Below are positions 35,960 through 46,084 of a stretch of 64,000 bases of DNA, in pieces. Position 1 is the stretch's first letter. Each line of letters opens with the position of its first letter. The notes under the pieces were generated by a model. It searched no databases. It was not told the DNA's origin and saw only the letters and a list, made by a program, of their open reading frames with translations. This stretch comes from Hydrotalea flava. GTDB taxonomy: Bacteria > Bacteroidota > Bacteroidia > Chitinophagales > Chitinophagaceae. Made by a program: the position numbers and the translations under genes. The stretch is from the NCBI RefSeq assembly GCF_001623405.1, contig NZ_LUHG01000100.1, positions 1 to 64,000 on the forward strand. Direction: 5' to 3'.

Positions 35960-35992
35960 CAAAAATAGAAGATTATCATGTATAAAACCAAA
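35960..35992 (-). promoter_or_regulatory. pdhB promoter
   Basis: On the minus strand TTTG (35989-35992) and TATTTTTG (35960-35967) are 21 bases apart, matching the Bacteroidota -33/-7 pattern. The mRNA leader would be about 22 bases. Confidence 0.65.
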
Positions 35993-36009
35993 AACAGCGG
36001 TTCTGTAAT

Positions 36010-36043
36010 AAAAAAAGCTCTTCGAAAGCAACCGAAGAGCTTT
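36010..36043 (-). terminator. Intrinsic terminator after the 956-residue TonB receptor gene
   Basis: AAAGCTCTTCG (36014-36024) pairs with CGAAGAGCTTT (36033-36043) around an eight-base loop; on the minus strand a T run follows. Confidence 0.9.
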
Positions 36044-36062
36044 AAAAACAGGGTTGTAATTT

Positions 36063-38933
36063 TTAAAACACATTATACCCATAACTTACATAATACAAAC
36101 CACCAATCTGTGCATTACCAAAGCCATTGGTATAGTAATGGTTGAATAAATTGGTACCACCAATTTTAATCATTGACTTGGTAGCAGGCAATTTAAAGGT
36201 AATTACGCCATCAAAGGTTGCAAAAGAAGGTACATTACCGGTTCCAAAAGTTCCTTCATAATAAAAACTATCCTGATAACGATACATTAAACTAAAGCCC
36301 AAACGATTATCTAATAAAAATCCTGAATTACTGAAACCAACATTGGTTCTGATTTTAGGTGTATTGAAATAAGAAACAAAACCGGAAGGCAGGTTGCCTA
36401 TTTGGTCAGAGTAAATATTGGCATTCAATGCAAAATTTTGGGGTAATAAATATTGAACAGAGGCACCCCATCCGTTGGTATTTACATTACCCGGTGTATT
36501 TACTGAAATGCTGTAAATGGTTCTTGTAGCAGCCGCATTGCCGGATGAACCATTTGGATTTAAGCCCAACAAGCCCAAGGGCGAACCATTTTGCGATTGA
36601 ATAACAGTAACGCCACCCAAAAAGTCTTTATAATTTGCCCAGTAAGCATATACATCAATCAACAGTTTTTGGGCAATCAGACCTTTATAACCCACTTCGA
36701 ATGAGTTGGAAGACTCAGGTTTAAATTTGCCGAAGTTTTGCACTTGCAACAAACCGGGATTAGGACTGCCACTGAGTACCGATGCTCCAAATGCCTGCAC
36801 ACTGGCCAAAGTGTAAGAAGGATTATTATTAAAATTGTAGTAATTACGTAATTGTGGCAAGCCACCCATTAAACGAATTCCGCCACTCACCAATAAGTTA
36901 ATCCATTGGTTTTGTGTGGATGGGAAACGATAAGCGGTTTGATAAGAAAAACGCAGGTTATGGTTTTTAGCTAATTTTACCACTGCTGAAAAACGAGGGG
37001 TAAACTTTCCATCAAAATTTGAATTTTTATCGTACCTGCCGGAGGCGGTTAATTTTAAAACATCATTAAATAATTGCTGCGAAAGTTGAGCATAGGCTCC
37101 CACTTCATTTATATAAATTTTACCTGCAGTATCTGCAAACAAAGTACCCTGTGAGTTTAATGCATATTGTTTCCAATTGCCGCCTATCAATAAGTCGGTT
37201 TTAGTTTTTTCTAACCCCAATGCATGGGATAAATTGTATTGACCCTCTATCATATACAATGCAGTTTTATCTACGAAAAGTGCACCACCTTTAGAAATAG
37301 GGGTTTGTACAATTTTTTGAAACAATGGGTTATTATAAATAGCGCCGTTCGGCCTTCCTGAAGCAGCGTCGGTAGCAGAACGAGCATACACTTCAGCAGC
37401 AGCATCGCTTAAACCGGCGCCACCTAATGAAGCAGGTAAACGCGATTTAATATAATTCTGCGTATACTGGGAAAACCAGCCGGTGGCACCACCGCTGGGT
37501 AATAAAGCCTCATTAAACAAACGGGCAGCAATGGTTGAATTGTAAGAATCACCGGCATTTTCCTGCGTAGTGTAAGCTCTTAAAAACCAGTTTTTGTTTT
37601 TCAATTCAATTTTATACTGACCCATTTTTAAATTTTTCAGTGCATAACGGTCAGAACCCGTATACACAGTACTACCTGTGCCCCAGTTGCCATCAAAAAT
37701 TAAATCAGTTCGGCTACTGATTTTATAAACCGCTTCACCTGAAATTTTAAAGTTGTAGGTAGTAGGTGCAATCACATATTTTTCATCAAATCCGGTTCTG
37801 GATATATTCTGGTTAGCCGGAATAGTTGAAACAATACCATTAATGATTGAACTGGGAACACCCTGAGCAATAAATCCCTGCCCTACCTGTTGCGCCAGCG
37901 AATTAAAAGTAATACCGCCAGCACTTACTAAGTTTGTTTCATCACCATATACATTTACTCCATCATAAGCAGGGTCAGAATCTCTGGTACCGGGTATTAC
38001 TTGCCCATTGGGCGTTCCGGTAGTACGAGAATAATCTCTTTTATCATTGGCCAGCCAGTCTTGTGCCTGTACATATTGTGAAGCTATTTTAAAAGCAAAC
38101 TTATCTGATACTTTTTTGGCCCAACGTACACTCCAATCATAAAATGGAGCAGCATTGCGTTGGTAATTATCTACATGGTTTACACCCTGTTTAATTTGAA
38201 AACTTAATCCTTGGTATTTGAACGGATCTTTACTATTAATTAAAACGGTACCATTCATACCACCGGGACCATACAATGCAGAAGAAGCACCTGGCAACAG
38301 TTCTATACTTTCTACATCTAATTCAGTTAATCCAATTACACCACCTACCGGAAAATTTAAGCCAGGGGCCTGGTTATCCATACCATCCACAATTTGATTC
38401 AATCTTAAATTTCCATTAACATTGAATCCACGGGTACCTACCGATTTAAATGTTAAACTGGAAGCTACCACATCTACCCCATTTAAAGTTCCGATAATAT
38501 CATAATAGTTAGAAGAAGGAGCCGAACGAATGGTAGCAGCACTTACCCTTTCAATAGTTACCGGCGATTCAATAATTTTTTCAGGAACACGAGAGGCAGC
38601 TACTACCACTTCATCACCTAAAGTATAGTGTGGTTGAAGGCGCACTTCAACAGGTGTTCCGTTAAATGTTACTTCTTTATTAGAGAAACCAACAGAAGAT
38701 ATAACCAATGTAAAGGGCGGTTTTTGTGCGGTAGTAAATTTAAAATAACCTTTTTCATCGGTATAGGCACCGGTTGAACCTCCTTTAATGGTTACTGAAA
38801 CAGATGATACAGTTTCATTGTTACTTGCATTTTTAATAACGCCACTAACAGTAGTAGCTTCTTGTGCATGGGCTGTTACATAAAACAATGAAACAGTAAT
38901 GCAAAATGAAACCATTAACATTAATTTTCTCAT
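36063..38933 (-). CDS. TonB-dependent receptor with carboxypeptidase-regulatory-like domain
   Basis: 956 residues from ATG 38933, which opens a clear signal peptide (MRKLMLMVSFCITV to TAHAQ); an ATG at 38957 adds eight residues before it. A CarboxypepD_reg-like domain lies at about 28-105 (TVSGVIKNASNNETVSSVSV), then the plug (GTLNGVDVVASSL, TRGFNVNGNLRLNQIVDGMD, LPGASSALYGPGGMNG) and a barrel ending in YVSYGYNVF. No SusD gene follows, so it is not a typical glycan-uptake pair. The ligand is unknown. It has its own terminator. Confidence 0.9.
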   Translation of the reverse strand: MRKLMLMVSFCITVSLFYVTAHAQEATTVSGVIKNASNNETVSSVSVTIKGGSTGAYTDEKGYFKFTTAQKPPFTLVISSVGFSNKEVTFNGTPVEVRLQPHYTLGDEVVVAASRVPEKIIESPVTIERVSAATIRSAPSSNYYDIIGTLNGVDVVASSLTFKSVGTRGFNVNGNLRLNQIVDGMDNQAPGLNFPVGGVIGLTELDVESIELLPGASSALYGPGGMNGTVLINSKDPFKYQGLSFQIKQGVNHVDNYQRNAAPFYDWSVRWAKKVSDKFAFKIASQYVQAQDWLANDKRDYSRTTGTPNGQVIPGTRDSDPAYDGVNVYGDETNLVSAGGITFNSLAQQVGQGFIAQGVPSSIINGIVSTIPANQNISRTGFDEKYVIAPTTYNFKISGEAVYKISSRTDLIFDGNWGTGSTVYTGSDRYALKNLKMGQYKIELKNKNWFLRAYTTQENAGDSYNSTIAARLFNEALLPSGGATGWFSQYTQNYIKSRLPASLGGAGLSDAAAEVYARSATDAASGRPNGAIYNNPLFQKIVQTPISKGGALFVDKTALYMIEGQYNLSHALGLEKTKTDLLIGGNWKQYALNSQGTLFADTAGKIYINEVGAYAQLSQQLFNDVLKLTASGRYDKNSNFDGKFTPRFSAVVKLAKNHNLRFSYQTAYRFPSTQNQWINLLVSGGIRLMGGLPQLRNYYNFNNNPSYTLASVQAFGASVLSGSPNPGLLQVQNFGKFKPESSNSFEVGYKGLIAQKLLIDVYAYWANYKDFLGGVTVIQSQNGSPLGLLGLNPNGSSGNAAATRTIYSISVNTPGNVNTNGWGASVQYLLPQNFALNANIYSDQIGNLPSGFVSYFNTPKIRTNVGFSNSGFLLDNRLGFSLMYRYQDSFYYEGTFGTGNVPSFATFDGVITFKLPATKSMIKIGGTNLFNHYYTNGFGNAQIGGLYYVSYGYNVF

Positions 38934-39086
38934 ACGGCAGTTTTTGTTTAATAGCAATTTAGAAAATAGTTGGCTGAATAAAAAAATTATTAAAAAATAC
39001 TTGAAAAGTACTTTTATTTAATCGTTCAAAAAAATTATCCGAAAGAAAAAAAACGAAAAAAGCGCCTATATATTATTTTGCAAGAG

Positions 39087-39094
39087 TATTTTTG
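39087..39094 (+). promoter_or_regulatory. TAnnTTTG -7 box for purC, close to the start codon
   Basis: TATTTTTG lies four bases before the ATG at 39099 and ten before an alternative ATG at 39105. A second TATTATTTTG-like stretch just upstream makes the exact start uncertain. Confidence 0.4.
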
Positions 39095-39098
39095 ATGC

Positions 39099-40034
39099 AT
39101 GGCAATGTATCAATTTCCCCAACAAACCAATTTTTACAAGGGTAAAGTAAGAGATGTATACAGTATTGGCCAAGATATACTAGTAATGGTGGCCAGTAAC
39201 CGAATTTCGGCTTTTGATGTAATACTACCCAAGCCCATTCCATTTAAAGGGCAGGTACTGAATCAGATTGCTGCTTATATGTTGCAGGCTACCCAAGATA
39301 TTTGCAAAAACTGGTTATTAAGTGTACCTGCGCCCAATGTAAGTATTGGAAAAAAATGCGAACCGTTTAAAATAGAAATGGTGGTAAGGGGTAATTTAAC
39401 CGGACATGCCTGGCGTACCTATCAATTGGGCAAAAGAACATTATGCGGTGTGGCATTACCCGAGGGTATGCAGGAAAATGATTTTTTTCCGTCACCCATT
39501 ATAACACCCTCTACCAAAGCTGCAGAAGGGCATGATGAAGATATTGCAAAAGAAGCCATAATTGCAGGCGGACTGGCCAGTGAAAAAGATTGGGCACAAT
39601 TAGAAACATGTGCATTAGCGCTTTTTGAAAGGGGAAAACAACTGGCTGCACAACGGGGGCTGATTTTAGTAGATACCAAATATGAGTTTGGGAAAATTGG
39701 AGATGAAATTTATTTAATGGATGAAATTCATACACCGGATAGTTCAAGATATTTTTATGCAGAAGGATTTGAGGAGCGCCAGCAAAAAGGCGAAAAGCAA
39801 AAACAATTGAGTAAAGAATTTGTAAGAGAATGGTTAATTGCCCATCATTTCATGGGGAAAGCAGGAGAAGTTGTTCCGGAAATGACGGATGAATGGATTC
39901 AAACCATATCGAACCGATATATTGAATTATACGAAAAACTGATTGGAGAAAAATTTGTTCCACAATCTCTTTCTGATGAAATTACTTTTGAAAAAACAAT
40001 GGAAGCATTAAAAACATTAGGCGTTTATCACTAA
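39099..40034 (+). CDS. purC: Phosphoribosylaminoimidazole-succinocarboxamide synthase
   Basis: 311 residues, the longer yeast-ADE1-like form. Motifs: [10 protein letters not shown] (ATP site), [51 protein letters not shown] and [13 protein letters not shown]. It joins CAIR and aspartate in purine synthesis. An alternative ATG at 39105 (MYQFPQ) is possible. Its stop overlaps that of convergent trhO by four bases. Confidence 0.95.
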   Translation: MAMYQFPQQTNFYKGKVRDVYSIGQDILVMVASNRISAFDVILPKPIPFKGQVLNQIAAYMLQATQDICKNWLLSVPAPNVSIGKKCEPFKIEMVVRGNLTGHAWRTYQLGKRTLCGVALPEGMQENDFFPSPIITPSTKAAEGHDEDIAKEAIIAGGLASEKDWAQLETCALALFERGKQLAAQRGLILVDTKYEFGKIGDEIYLMDEIHTPDSSRYFYAEGFEERQQKGEKQKQLSKEFVREWLIAHHFMGKAGEVVPEMTDEWIQTISNRYIELYEKLIGEKFVPQSLSDEITFEKTMEALKTLGVYH

Positions 40035-41077
40035 ACGCCATTTATTTCATTCAATCTGGGCCTTAAACGGGCTTTAGATTTGTGGAATATATTTTGACCT
40101 TTATCTATTCCCTTTCTAATTTGCTTTTGCCTTTCAACAGGTAAATGAATGGTTTCTGCGCAAGCCTTACTGCAACAACCATTGTATTTTGTGGCACATT
40201 CATCGCACTGTATAAACAAAAGGTGGCAACCATCATTTTTACAGTTGGTATGGGTATCGCAGGGTTTTCCGCATTGGTGGCAATGCGCAATTACATCGGG
40301 TGTAATTCTTTCACCCAGCCTGTTATCGAACACAAAGTTTTTACCTTTAAAATAACTTTCTAACCCCAATTGTTGGGCCTGACGGGCATAATTAATAATT
40401 CCACCTTCCAAATGATATACATTTTTAAACCCTTTATGCAACATATATGCACTGGCTTTTTCACAACGAATTCCACCGGTACAATACATAATAATGTTTT
40501 TATCTTCATTTCCTTTCATCATCTCCACTGCCATGGGCAATTGTTCGCGAAAAGTATCTGAAGGCACTTCTAATGCTTTTACAAAATGGCCCACTTCATA
40601 TTCGTAATGGTTACGCATATCAATTACAATGGTATTGGGGTCAGCCAGTAGCCGGTTCATGGTAACGGCGTCTACATACTTCCCTTTTTGATACATATTA
40701 AAATCGGGATCATTAATACCATCTGCTACTATTTTTTCACGCACCTTAACTTTTAATACCCAAAAACTTTTCCCATCATCATCCACGGCAATATTAATTC
40801 GCAAGCCATTTAAAGGTTCAATACTGTATAAAAATGTTTTGAATGCTTCAAAATTAGATTCGGGCACACTGGCTTGTGCATTAATGCCTTCTTTGGCAAC
40901 ATAAATTCTGCCAAACACTTTCAGCGCATGCAAATGCTTATACAGGTAATCTCGAAAAGCCAGTGGATTGGATACTTCAAAATACTGATAGAAACTTACA
41001 GTAATGCGGGGTTCTTTTTCTTCCATGAGGCGTTTTTTCAACTCCTCATTATTAATACGATTGTGTAACAATGCCAT
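40031..41077 (-). CDS. trhO: tRNA uridine-34 hydroxylase (TrhO), rhodanese family
   Basis: 348 residues. N-terminal ferredoxin-like domain (about 25-125, including [13 protein letters not shown]), then a rhodanese domain with the active-site loop [13 protein letters not shown], then a Cys-rich tail ([33 protein letters not shown]) that probably binds metal. TrhO makes 5-hydroxyuridine at the tRNA wobble position with oxygen. The start is taken at ATG 41077. It ends tail to tail with purC, overlapping by four bases. Confidence 0.93.
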   Translation of the reverse strand: MALLHNRINNEELKKRLMEEKEPRITVSFYQYFEVSNPLAFRDYLYKHLHALKVFGRIYVAKEGINAQASVPESNFEAFKTFLYSIEPLNGLRINIAVDDDGKSFWVLKVKVREKIVADGINDPDFNMYQKGKYVDAVTMNRLLADPNTIVIDMRNHYEYEVGHFVKALEVPSDTFREQLPMAVEMMKGNEDKNIIMYCTGGIRCEKASAYMLHKGFKNVYHLEGGIINYARQAQQLGLESYFKGKNFVFDNRLGERITPDVIAHCHQCGKPCDTHTNCKNDGCHLLFIQCDECATKYNGCCSKACAETIHLPVERQKQIRKGIDKGQNIFHKSKARLRPRLNEINGV

Positions 41078-41219
41078 AAAGAAATTACATTTCAGACTTT
41101 TTACGCAAAGGCAAAAGTTCCATGATTAAATATGGACCCACTTGCAGGGTGGGCAAAATATCGGTGCGAAAATACTTATTTTATGATTGTAACAAAAAAG
41201 ACCTTTCTTTTTAAACCAA

Positions 41220-41573
41220 TCAATTTGACCTTTTTCTGATTAAACTGCCGGTTAATGCAGCCATTCCAGCTACCAATCCGCCTATGAATGCAGTTAGCAA
41301 TATAATTGCCATGGAAGAACCTTCCAATGGTAATATCTGGGCTACTTTTTGCGAAAGAATATGGTGATTGGCATTGTCCATCAACAATGCCATGATTCCC
41401 CACAATAAAAATAAAGCAATAAATCCCGACAAAAATGCTTTATATGGTTTTTGATGTATGGCCAATGCAACTGCCAATGCACAGATAGCAAAACTATACC
41501 AGGGGAATGCTGCATATAACCCAAATGAGTAACTTAAAAAAGCAGTGATGATAACAGATATTACAAACTTCAT
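41220..41573 (-). CDS. Small membrane protein, unknown function
   Basis: 117 residues with four predicted helices; it starts MKFVISVIITAFLSYSFGLY and ends GLVAGMAALTGSLIRKRSN. I do not recognise a named family, although similar four-helix proteins occur widely in Bacteroidota. ATG 41573 is chosen because the first helix starts there; an upstream ATG would overlap the penicillin acylase stop. It follows that gene by 67 bases on the same strand and could be co-transcribed. Confidence 0.65.
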   Translation of the reverse strand: MKFVISVIITAFLSYSFGLYAAFPWYSFAICALAVALAIHQKPYKAFLSGFIALFLLWGIMALLMDNANHHILSQKVAQILPLEGSSMAIILLTAFIGGLVAGMAALTGSLIRKRSN

Positions 41574-41640
41574 ATTTTTAATTTTATAAATGTTTTTTTT
41601 TAGCAATTGAATAATGCAAAGTTTTCCTCCAACAGATGTT

Positions 41641-44109
41641 TTATCCATTTTTCACTTTCAAATGCCATTTCATATCAGCACTTGTTGCAGCCATACCTTT
41701 CGTTAAAAACAATAGCGGATAATATTTACCGACTGCCCATGTATCAATAAAATTATCATAATATTTACTGCCCGGATTACCACTTTGCCCGCCAGGATAA
41801 ACTCCATAAGCTTCTGTTTTATCCGTTAATTGTACAATCATTCGCCAACTGGGCCCATGATTGGATGTGGTGGCATTAATAATGTTTGTTCCACCTCCTA
41901 TTGGCACATGCAACCTGCTCAGTGCAGGAATTTTTAATAAATGACCAATGTAGGTGTCCTTATATTTTCCCCAGTTTAACTTACCCATTTTTTCTAAATT
42001 TTCTAATGCTGCACAGGCCTGTTTACATGCATTTTGTATAATGGTGCGCATATTTTCTTTCACATCTTTTGTTCTAATATCATCAGCAAACAGGTAATTC
42101 GTGTCTTTAATCATTGCCTCTACTAAGGTTGATTGCTCCGGCCACATGTACGGCAAGCCGGTACTGTTCAATTCATCAGCATAAATATCTACAAAAACAC
42201 TATCCCAAAAACATTCAAAAATAGTAGGAGCTGTTGCATCATAATCACTCACCAAATTCCATTCTTTCAATTTATCCATATAACGCTTTTCTGTTGGGCT
42301 TAATGCGGTTTCATCTAAATATTTAAACAATGCGGGTCTGGCCATTTCGGCAAATACATTGTAATTATTGGTTTGCATTTTCATCATACCTTCCGGTGTA
42401 ATATTATTCATACCTGCTAAAAACCGATTGATGATGAGCCCTCTGTAAATAGGGAAATTTCCAGATCTGCCTAAATAATATGGATAAGTTGTATCTACAG
42501 CCATTTGATTGGCGCTGCTTACAAAACCACGTGCCGGGTTATACATCAGCGGGTTTTCTTTATTGGGTATAATTCCCTGCCACATATAAGCGCTATCTGT
42601 ACCCGGCATCACAAACTCGCCCTGGTGTTTCCACTTGGCTACAAAAGCTCCCTGCTGCTTAATGGCAATATCTCCATTTTTACAGGCAAATGCAAAATTT
42701 TGCCCTGGACATTCAAAATAATTAACGGCATTGCTGTAATCGGTATAGTTTTTAGCTCTGTTTAAATAATAAAAAGTAGCCAATTCATTACTACCATCAT
42801 GCGCTTTCCAACGTACGGCATAGTAACGGCCATCTTTATTTTTACTCTGATAATTTTTATCATACATTACCGGTCCAAATACAGTCATAGCTAATGTTTC
42901 CAAGTCATCAGGGCCATCTTTAACTTTAATCACCTCTTTCCGTATTTCAGCTTTTTTCCATGCGTTATTAAACCAATATTCCTGCATGGTACTATCTTTA
43001 AACTGCATTTCATAAAAATCTTTCACATCTCTGCCTGCATTGGTTACACCCCAGGCACAACTGTCGTTAAACCCTATAACTACACAAGGAGCACCGGGAA
43101 ATGTTGCACCGTATACATTTTGGGTTGGCGTGTTGATTTGTAATTCGTACCAAAGAGAAGGAAGATTTAAACCTAAATGCGGATCGTTACATAAAATAGG
43201 TCTTCCACTTTTTGTTTTGCTGCCACTCACCGCCCAGTTATTGCTGCCATTGTTTTTATTGGGAATAATAGGTGGAATGGCAGTAGTGTTTCCACCGGAA
43301 ATGCCATAGTACACAGAATCTACATTCAACGGTATTTGGGGTACAATAGAAGGTTTTTCAAAAGTGGTACCAATGGGCAAAATAGGCTCTAAAGAATCGG
43401 CTCTGTCGGGAAATAATTTTTGAAACATATTGTATCCTAACAGGTTTTTGGTATTGGTCATTAATAAATCATCATCGCCCTGTCCGGTTAAATCGTACGA
43501 CATAAATTTTAAAAACAGTGCCGAACGCAGATTGGTCCAAGGTTCAGGTGTAGCATTTAACAATTTAAATTCTAAAGGAATTTGATTGGGTTTTAATTGA
43601 GTGATATAAGCATTTACACCTGCCGTATAAGCATCCATGGCTGATTTTACTGCCGGTTCTGCTTCCATCACTTTTAACGAATTTTCAGCGGCATATACCA
43701 TCCCTAATCTCCTGAAATATTTATCAATGGCCAGCCCGTCTTTTCCAATTAATTCACTTAATTTTCCTCCCGCCACATTGGTTTCAAATTCCATTTGAAA
43801 CAAACGAAACTTCGCATGCAAATAGCCTTGCAAAAAATATGCATCTGCATCATTGTCGGCATAAATATGAGGTACTAAACGATTGTCAAAATAAACATCT
43901 GCTTTGCCTTTTAATCCACTTAAAACAATTTCTCCACCAAAATCAGTATTATCAGGTTCTGCATTTTGCCAAAATCCTTGTTGAGGAGATAAAAAATAAC
44001 CCAGCCGCGGTGTTTTTGAATTACCAACCGGCAACTGAATATTGAGTACTACAATTAAAGCAATGGTGAGCAGCGCAGCTAAGCCCGTGTAAACATATTT
44101 CATAGACAA
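41641..44109 (-). CDS. Penicillin acylase family protein (Ntn hydrolase)
   Basis: 822 residues. One N-terminal helix (about 6-24) acts as a signal or anchor. The A-chain includes VYFDNRLVPHIYADNDADAYFLQGYLHA, the precursor cleavage region ends in NNG, and the new N-terminal nucleophile is Ser289 (SNNWAVSGSKTKSG), followed by NDPHLGLNLPSLWYE. C-terminal markers NHGPSWRMIVQL and YPGGQSGNPGSKYYDN are present. The enzyme would self-process and cleave amides such as acyl-homoserine lactones, aculeacin-like lipids or beta-lactam side chains; the substrate is unknown. Confidence 0.9.
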   Translation of the reverse strand: MSMKYVYTGLAALLTIALIVVLNIQLPVGNSKTPRLGYFLSPQQGFWQNAEPDNTDFGGEIVLSGLKGKADVYFDNRLVPHIYADNDADAYFLQGYLHAKFRLFQMEFETNVAGGKLSELIGKDGLAIDKYFRRLGMVYAAENSLKVMEAEPAVKSAMDAYTAGVNAYITQLKPNQIPLEFKLLNATPEPWTNLRSALFLKFMSYDLTGQGDDDLLMTNTKNLLGYNMFQKLFPDRADSLEPILPIGTTFEKPSIVPQIPLNVDSVYYGISGGNTTAIPPIIPNKNNGSNNWAVSGSKTKSGRPILCNDPHLGLNLPSLWYELQINTPTQNVYGATFPGAPCVVIGFNDSCAWGVTNAGRDVKDFYEMQFKDSTMQEYWFNNAWKKAEIRKEVIKVKDGPDDLETLAMTVFGPVMYDKNYQSKNKDGRYYAVRWKAHDGSNELATFYYLNRAKNYTDYSNAVNYFECPGQNFAFACKNGDIAIKQQGAFVAKWKHQGEFVMPGTDSAYMWQGIIPNKENPLMYNPARGFVSSANQMAVDTTYPYYLGRSGNFPIYRGLIINRFLAGMNNITPEGMMKMQTNNYNVFAEMARPALFKYLDETALSPTEKRYMDKLKEWNLVSDYDATAPTIFECFWDSVFVDIYADELNSTGLPYMWPEQSTLVEAMIKDTNYLFADDIRTKDVKENMRTIIQNACKQACAALENLEKMGKLNWGKYKDTYIGHLLKIPALSRLHVPIGGGTNIINATTSNHGPSWRMIVQLTDKTEAYGVYPGGQSGNPGSKYYDNFIDTWAVGKYYPLLFLTKGMAATSADMKWHLKVKNG

Positions 44110-44148
44110 GTTTTATAAAAGTTCAGGGTATTGGCAGTGTTCAAACCC

Positions 44149-44195
44149 ATTGTTTTCAGCAATACTTGTACAACAAAAAAATCACTGAAAACAAT
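44149..44195. repeat. Inverted repeat between bioF and the penicillin acylase gene
   Basis: ATTGTTTTCAG (44149-44159) and CTGAAAACAAT (44185-44195) are perfect 11-base complements with a 25-base spacer. There is no T run on the minus strand after it, so it looks more like an operator or an mRNA stem than a terminator. Confidence 0.45.
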
Positions 44196-44270
44196 TTCAG
44201 GTTTTATTCAGCATTGAAAATAATAATTTTTTGCATACATTCATTTTTTTTATTTCAACAATTGTTGATT

Positions 44271-45368
44271 TTATGTGGAAGCGAGCAGGTGTAATAAATT
44301 TTGCAGTTCGTTTTTCGTATTGAAAGCATGCAAAATAATGCGCAGCCTTTCTGCATTTTTGGGCACTGTTGGATAAAGAATAGGCCGTACTGCAAACCCA
44401 TTATTTTGTAAGGTTGTAGCTACCTGAATTACATTTTCATTGCCGGGTATTATCAAACCCTGAATAGGTGTATCTGAAATCAACTTTTGAAATGGAAGTT
44501 CTGCCTGTTGAAACTGTTGGATATGCTGCTGTAATATCTGCCGTTCAGTGTGCAATTCAGGAAATATTTGATAGGACTTGATTACAGCTTTAATGGCCAA
44601 TGGCGGAGGTGCTGTTGTGTAAATAAAGGGTCTGGAAAAATTAACTAAATATGCTTTCAATCGTTCAGAACCCAATACTGCTGCACCCTGACAGCCCACC
44701 GCTTTTCCAAAAGTATGGATACGGGCAAAAATAGCTTCCTGTAATTGATGGTGTTGGGTAAGTCCTGCTCCATTTTTCCCAATTATTCCTGTGGCATGTG
44801 CTTCATCTACAATAAGGTGTGCACCATATTTTTGGGCAAGTAAAACCAAATCAGGCAACGGACACCTGTCTCCATCCATACTAAAAACCGTTTCGGTTAC
44901 AATAAAAATATGACCCTTTGCCTGTTTTAACTTTTCTTCCAAATGCATCAGATCATTATGCCGGAATGAAAAACTTTGTGCAAAAGATAAACGAAGGCCT
45001 TCCCGTATAGAGGCGTGTGATAAAGCATCGTATACAATGGTATCGCCTTTTTGAGGTATGGCAGAAAGCAAACCTACATTGGCATCATAACCCGAATTGA
45101 AAATGAGCGCAGCAGGCGTTTGATGAAATGTTGCTAAGGTGCTTTCTGCCGCTTCAATCAATGCATAATTGCCCGACAATAATCTGGAACCTGTTGCACC
45201 TGCGGCATGAATATGCACATCTTCGGATGTAAGCAGCCGTTGTTGGGCTATTCCCAAATAATCGTTTGAAAAAAAATCTATTTTATTGTCCGATGGTTGT
45301 AAAGAGCGATAGGTTCTTTGCAATTTTCGGTCGTTCAATTTGTTGTCAAGAAATTCATCGTGGTACAT
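44271..45368 (-). CDS. bioF: 8-amino-7-oxononanoate synthase-like aminoacyltransferase
   Basis: 365 residues of the alpha-oxoamine synthase family. Motifs: FFSNDYLGI, GATGSRLLSGNYALIEAAE, FNSGYDANVGLLSAI, DALSHASIREGL, TETVFSMDGD, VDEAHATG and HTFGKAVG with the PLP lysine at residue 222. BioF condenses pimeloyl-ACP and alanine in biotin synthesis. 2-amino-3-ketobutyrate ligase or a sphingolipid-type synthase are family alternatives; length and motifs favour BioF. No other bio gene is in the window. Confidence 0.82.
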   Translation of the reverse strand: MYHDEFLDNKLNDRKLQRTYRSLQPSDNKIDFFSNDYLGIAQQRLLTSEDVHIHAAGATGSRLLSGNYALIEAAESTLATFHQTPAALIFNSGYDANVGLLSAIPQKGDTIVYDALSHASIREGLRLSFAQSFSFRHNDLMHLEEKLKQAKGHIFIVTETVFSMDGDRCPLPDLVLLAQKYGAHLIVDEAHATGIIGKNGAGLTQHHQLQEAIFARIHTFGKAVGCQGAAVLGSERLKAYLVNFSRPFIYTTAPPPLAIKAVIKSYQIFPELHTERQILQQHIQQFQQAELPFQKLISDTPIQGLIIPGNENVIQVATTLQNNGFAVRPILYPTVPKNAERLRIILHAFNTKNELQNLLHLLAST

Positions 45369-45430
45369 GTTTCAAAACTACATAAATACAATTGTATTGT
45401 GCAGCCTGCAACTTAAACAGCAGCAATTGA

Positions 45431-45438
45431 TATTTTTG
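45431..45438 (+). promoter_or_regulatory. TAnnTTTG -7 box for miaE
   Basis: TATTTTTG lies 18 bases before the chosen miaE ATG (45457), giving a leader of about 12 bases. Confidence 0.45.
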
Positions 45439-45456
45439 CAGTGCTTAAGTGTTTTT

Positions 45457-46065
45457 ATGAATTTATCTGCAGATGTAAAATCAATTTTAAACTTACCTTT
45501 AGCCACAGATCCACGCTGGGTAAATCTGGCAGCAATCAGCATCGGTGGTATTTTAACCGATCATGCTTATTGCGAGCAAAAAGCAGCCATCTCCTGTATT
45601 TCACTCATTCAGCATTATTCTTCAAAAAAAGAAATTGTATACCGTTTATCGCCCATAGTAACCGAAGAATGGGGACATTTCAGATTAGTTTTACAGGAAT
45701 TAGAACGAAGAAATTTACCGTTAGGCAACCAACGGAAAGACGTTTATGTAAATCAATTATTAGCCTTTCAACAAAAAGGAGGCCATGAAGATGGCCGTTT
45801 ATTAGACAAGCTGTTCACCATGGCATTGATTGAAGCCCGCAGTTGCGAACGCTTTAAAAGATTAAGTGAAGGCATGGAAGATGCAGGCCTGCGTAATTTT
45901 TACCGTCGTTTTATGGAAAGTGAGGCAGGTCATTATACACTGTTTTTAGATTTAGCCAAACAATATACCACACCCGAAAAAGTGGAAAAACGTTGGCAAC
46001 AATGGCTTGAACATGAAATGCTCGTTATGCAAAGCACTGCATTAAGGGGCGACAGAATACATTAA
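45457..46065 (+). CDS. miaE: tRNA 2-methylthio-N6-isopentenyladenosine hydroxylase
   Basis: 202 residues, a ferritin-like di-iron protein. Ligand motifs: DHAYCEQKAA (with the first Glu), EEWGHF (Glu and His), ALIEARSCERF (Glu) and ESEAGHYTLF (Glu and His). It hydroxylates ms2i6A-37 in tRNA. I start at ATG 45457, which matches the family; an upstream frame start overlaps bioF. It is divergent from bioF and convergent with the GSCFA gene. Confidence 0.93.
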   Translation: MNLSADVKSILNLPLATDPRWVNLAAISIGGILTDHAYCEQKAAISCISLIQHYSSKKEIVYRLSPIVTEEWGHFRLVLQELERRNLPLGNQRKDVYVNQLLAFQQKGGHEDGRLLDKLFTMALIEARSCERFKRLSEGMEDAGLRNFYRRFMESEAGHYTLFLDLAKQYTTPEKVEKRWQQWLEHEMLVMQSTALRGDRIH

Positions 46066-46084
46066 AAAATGAGTGCCCATTGTT

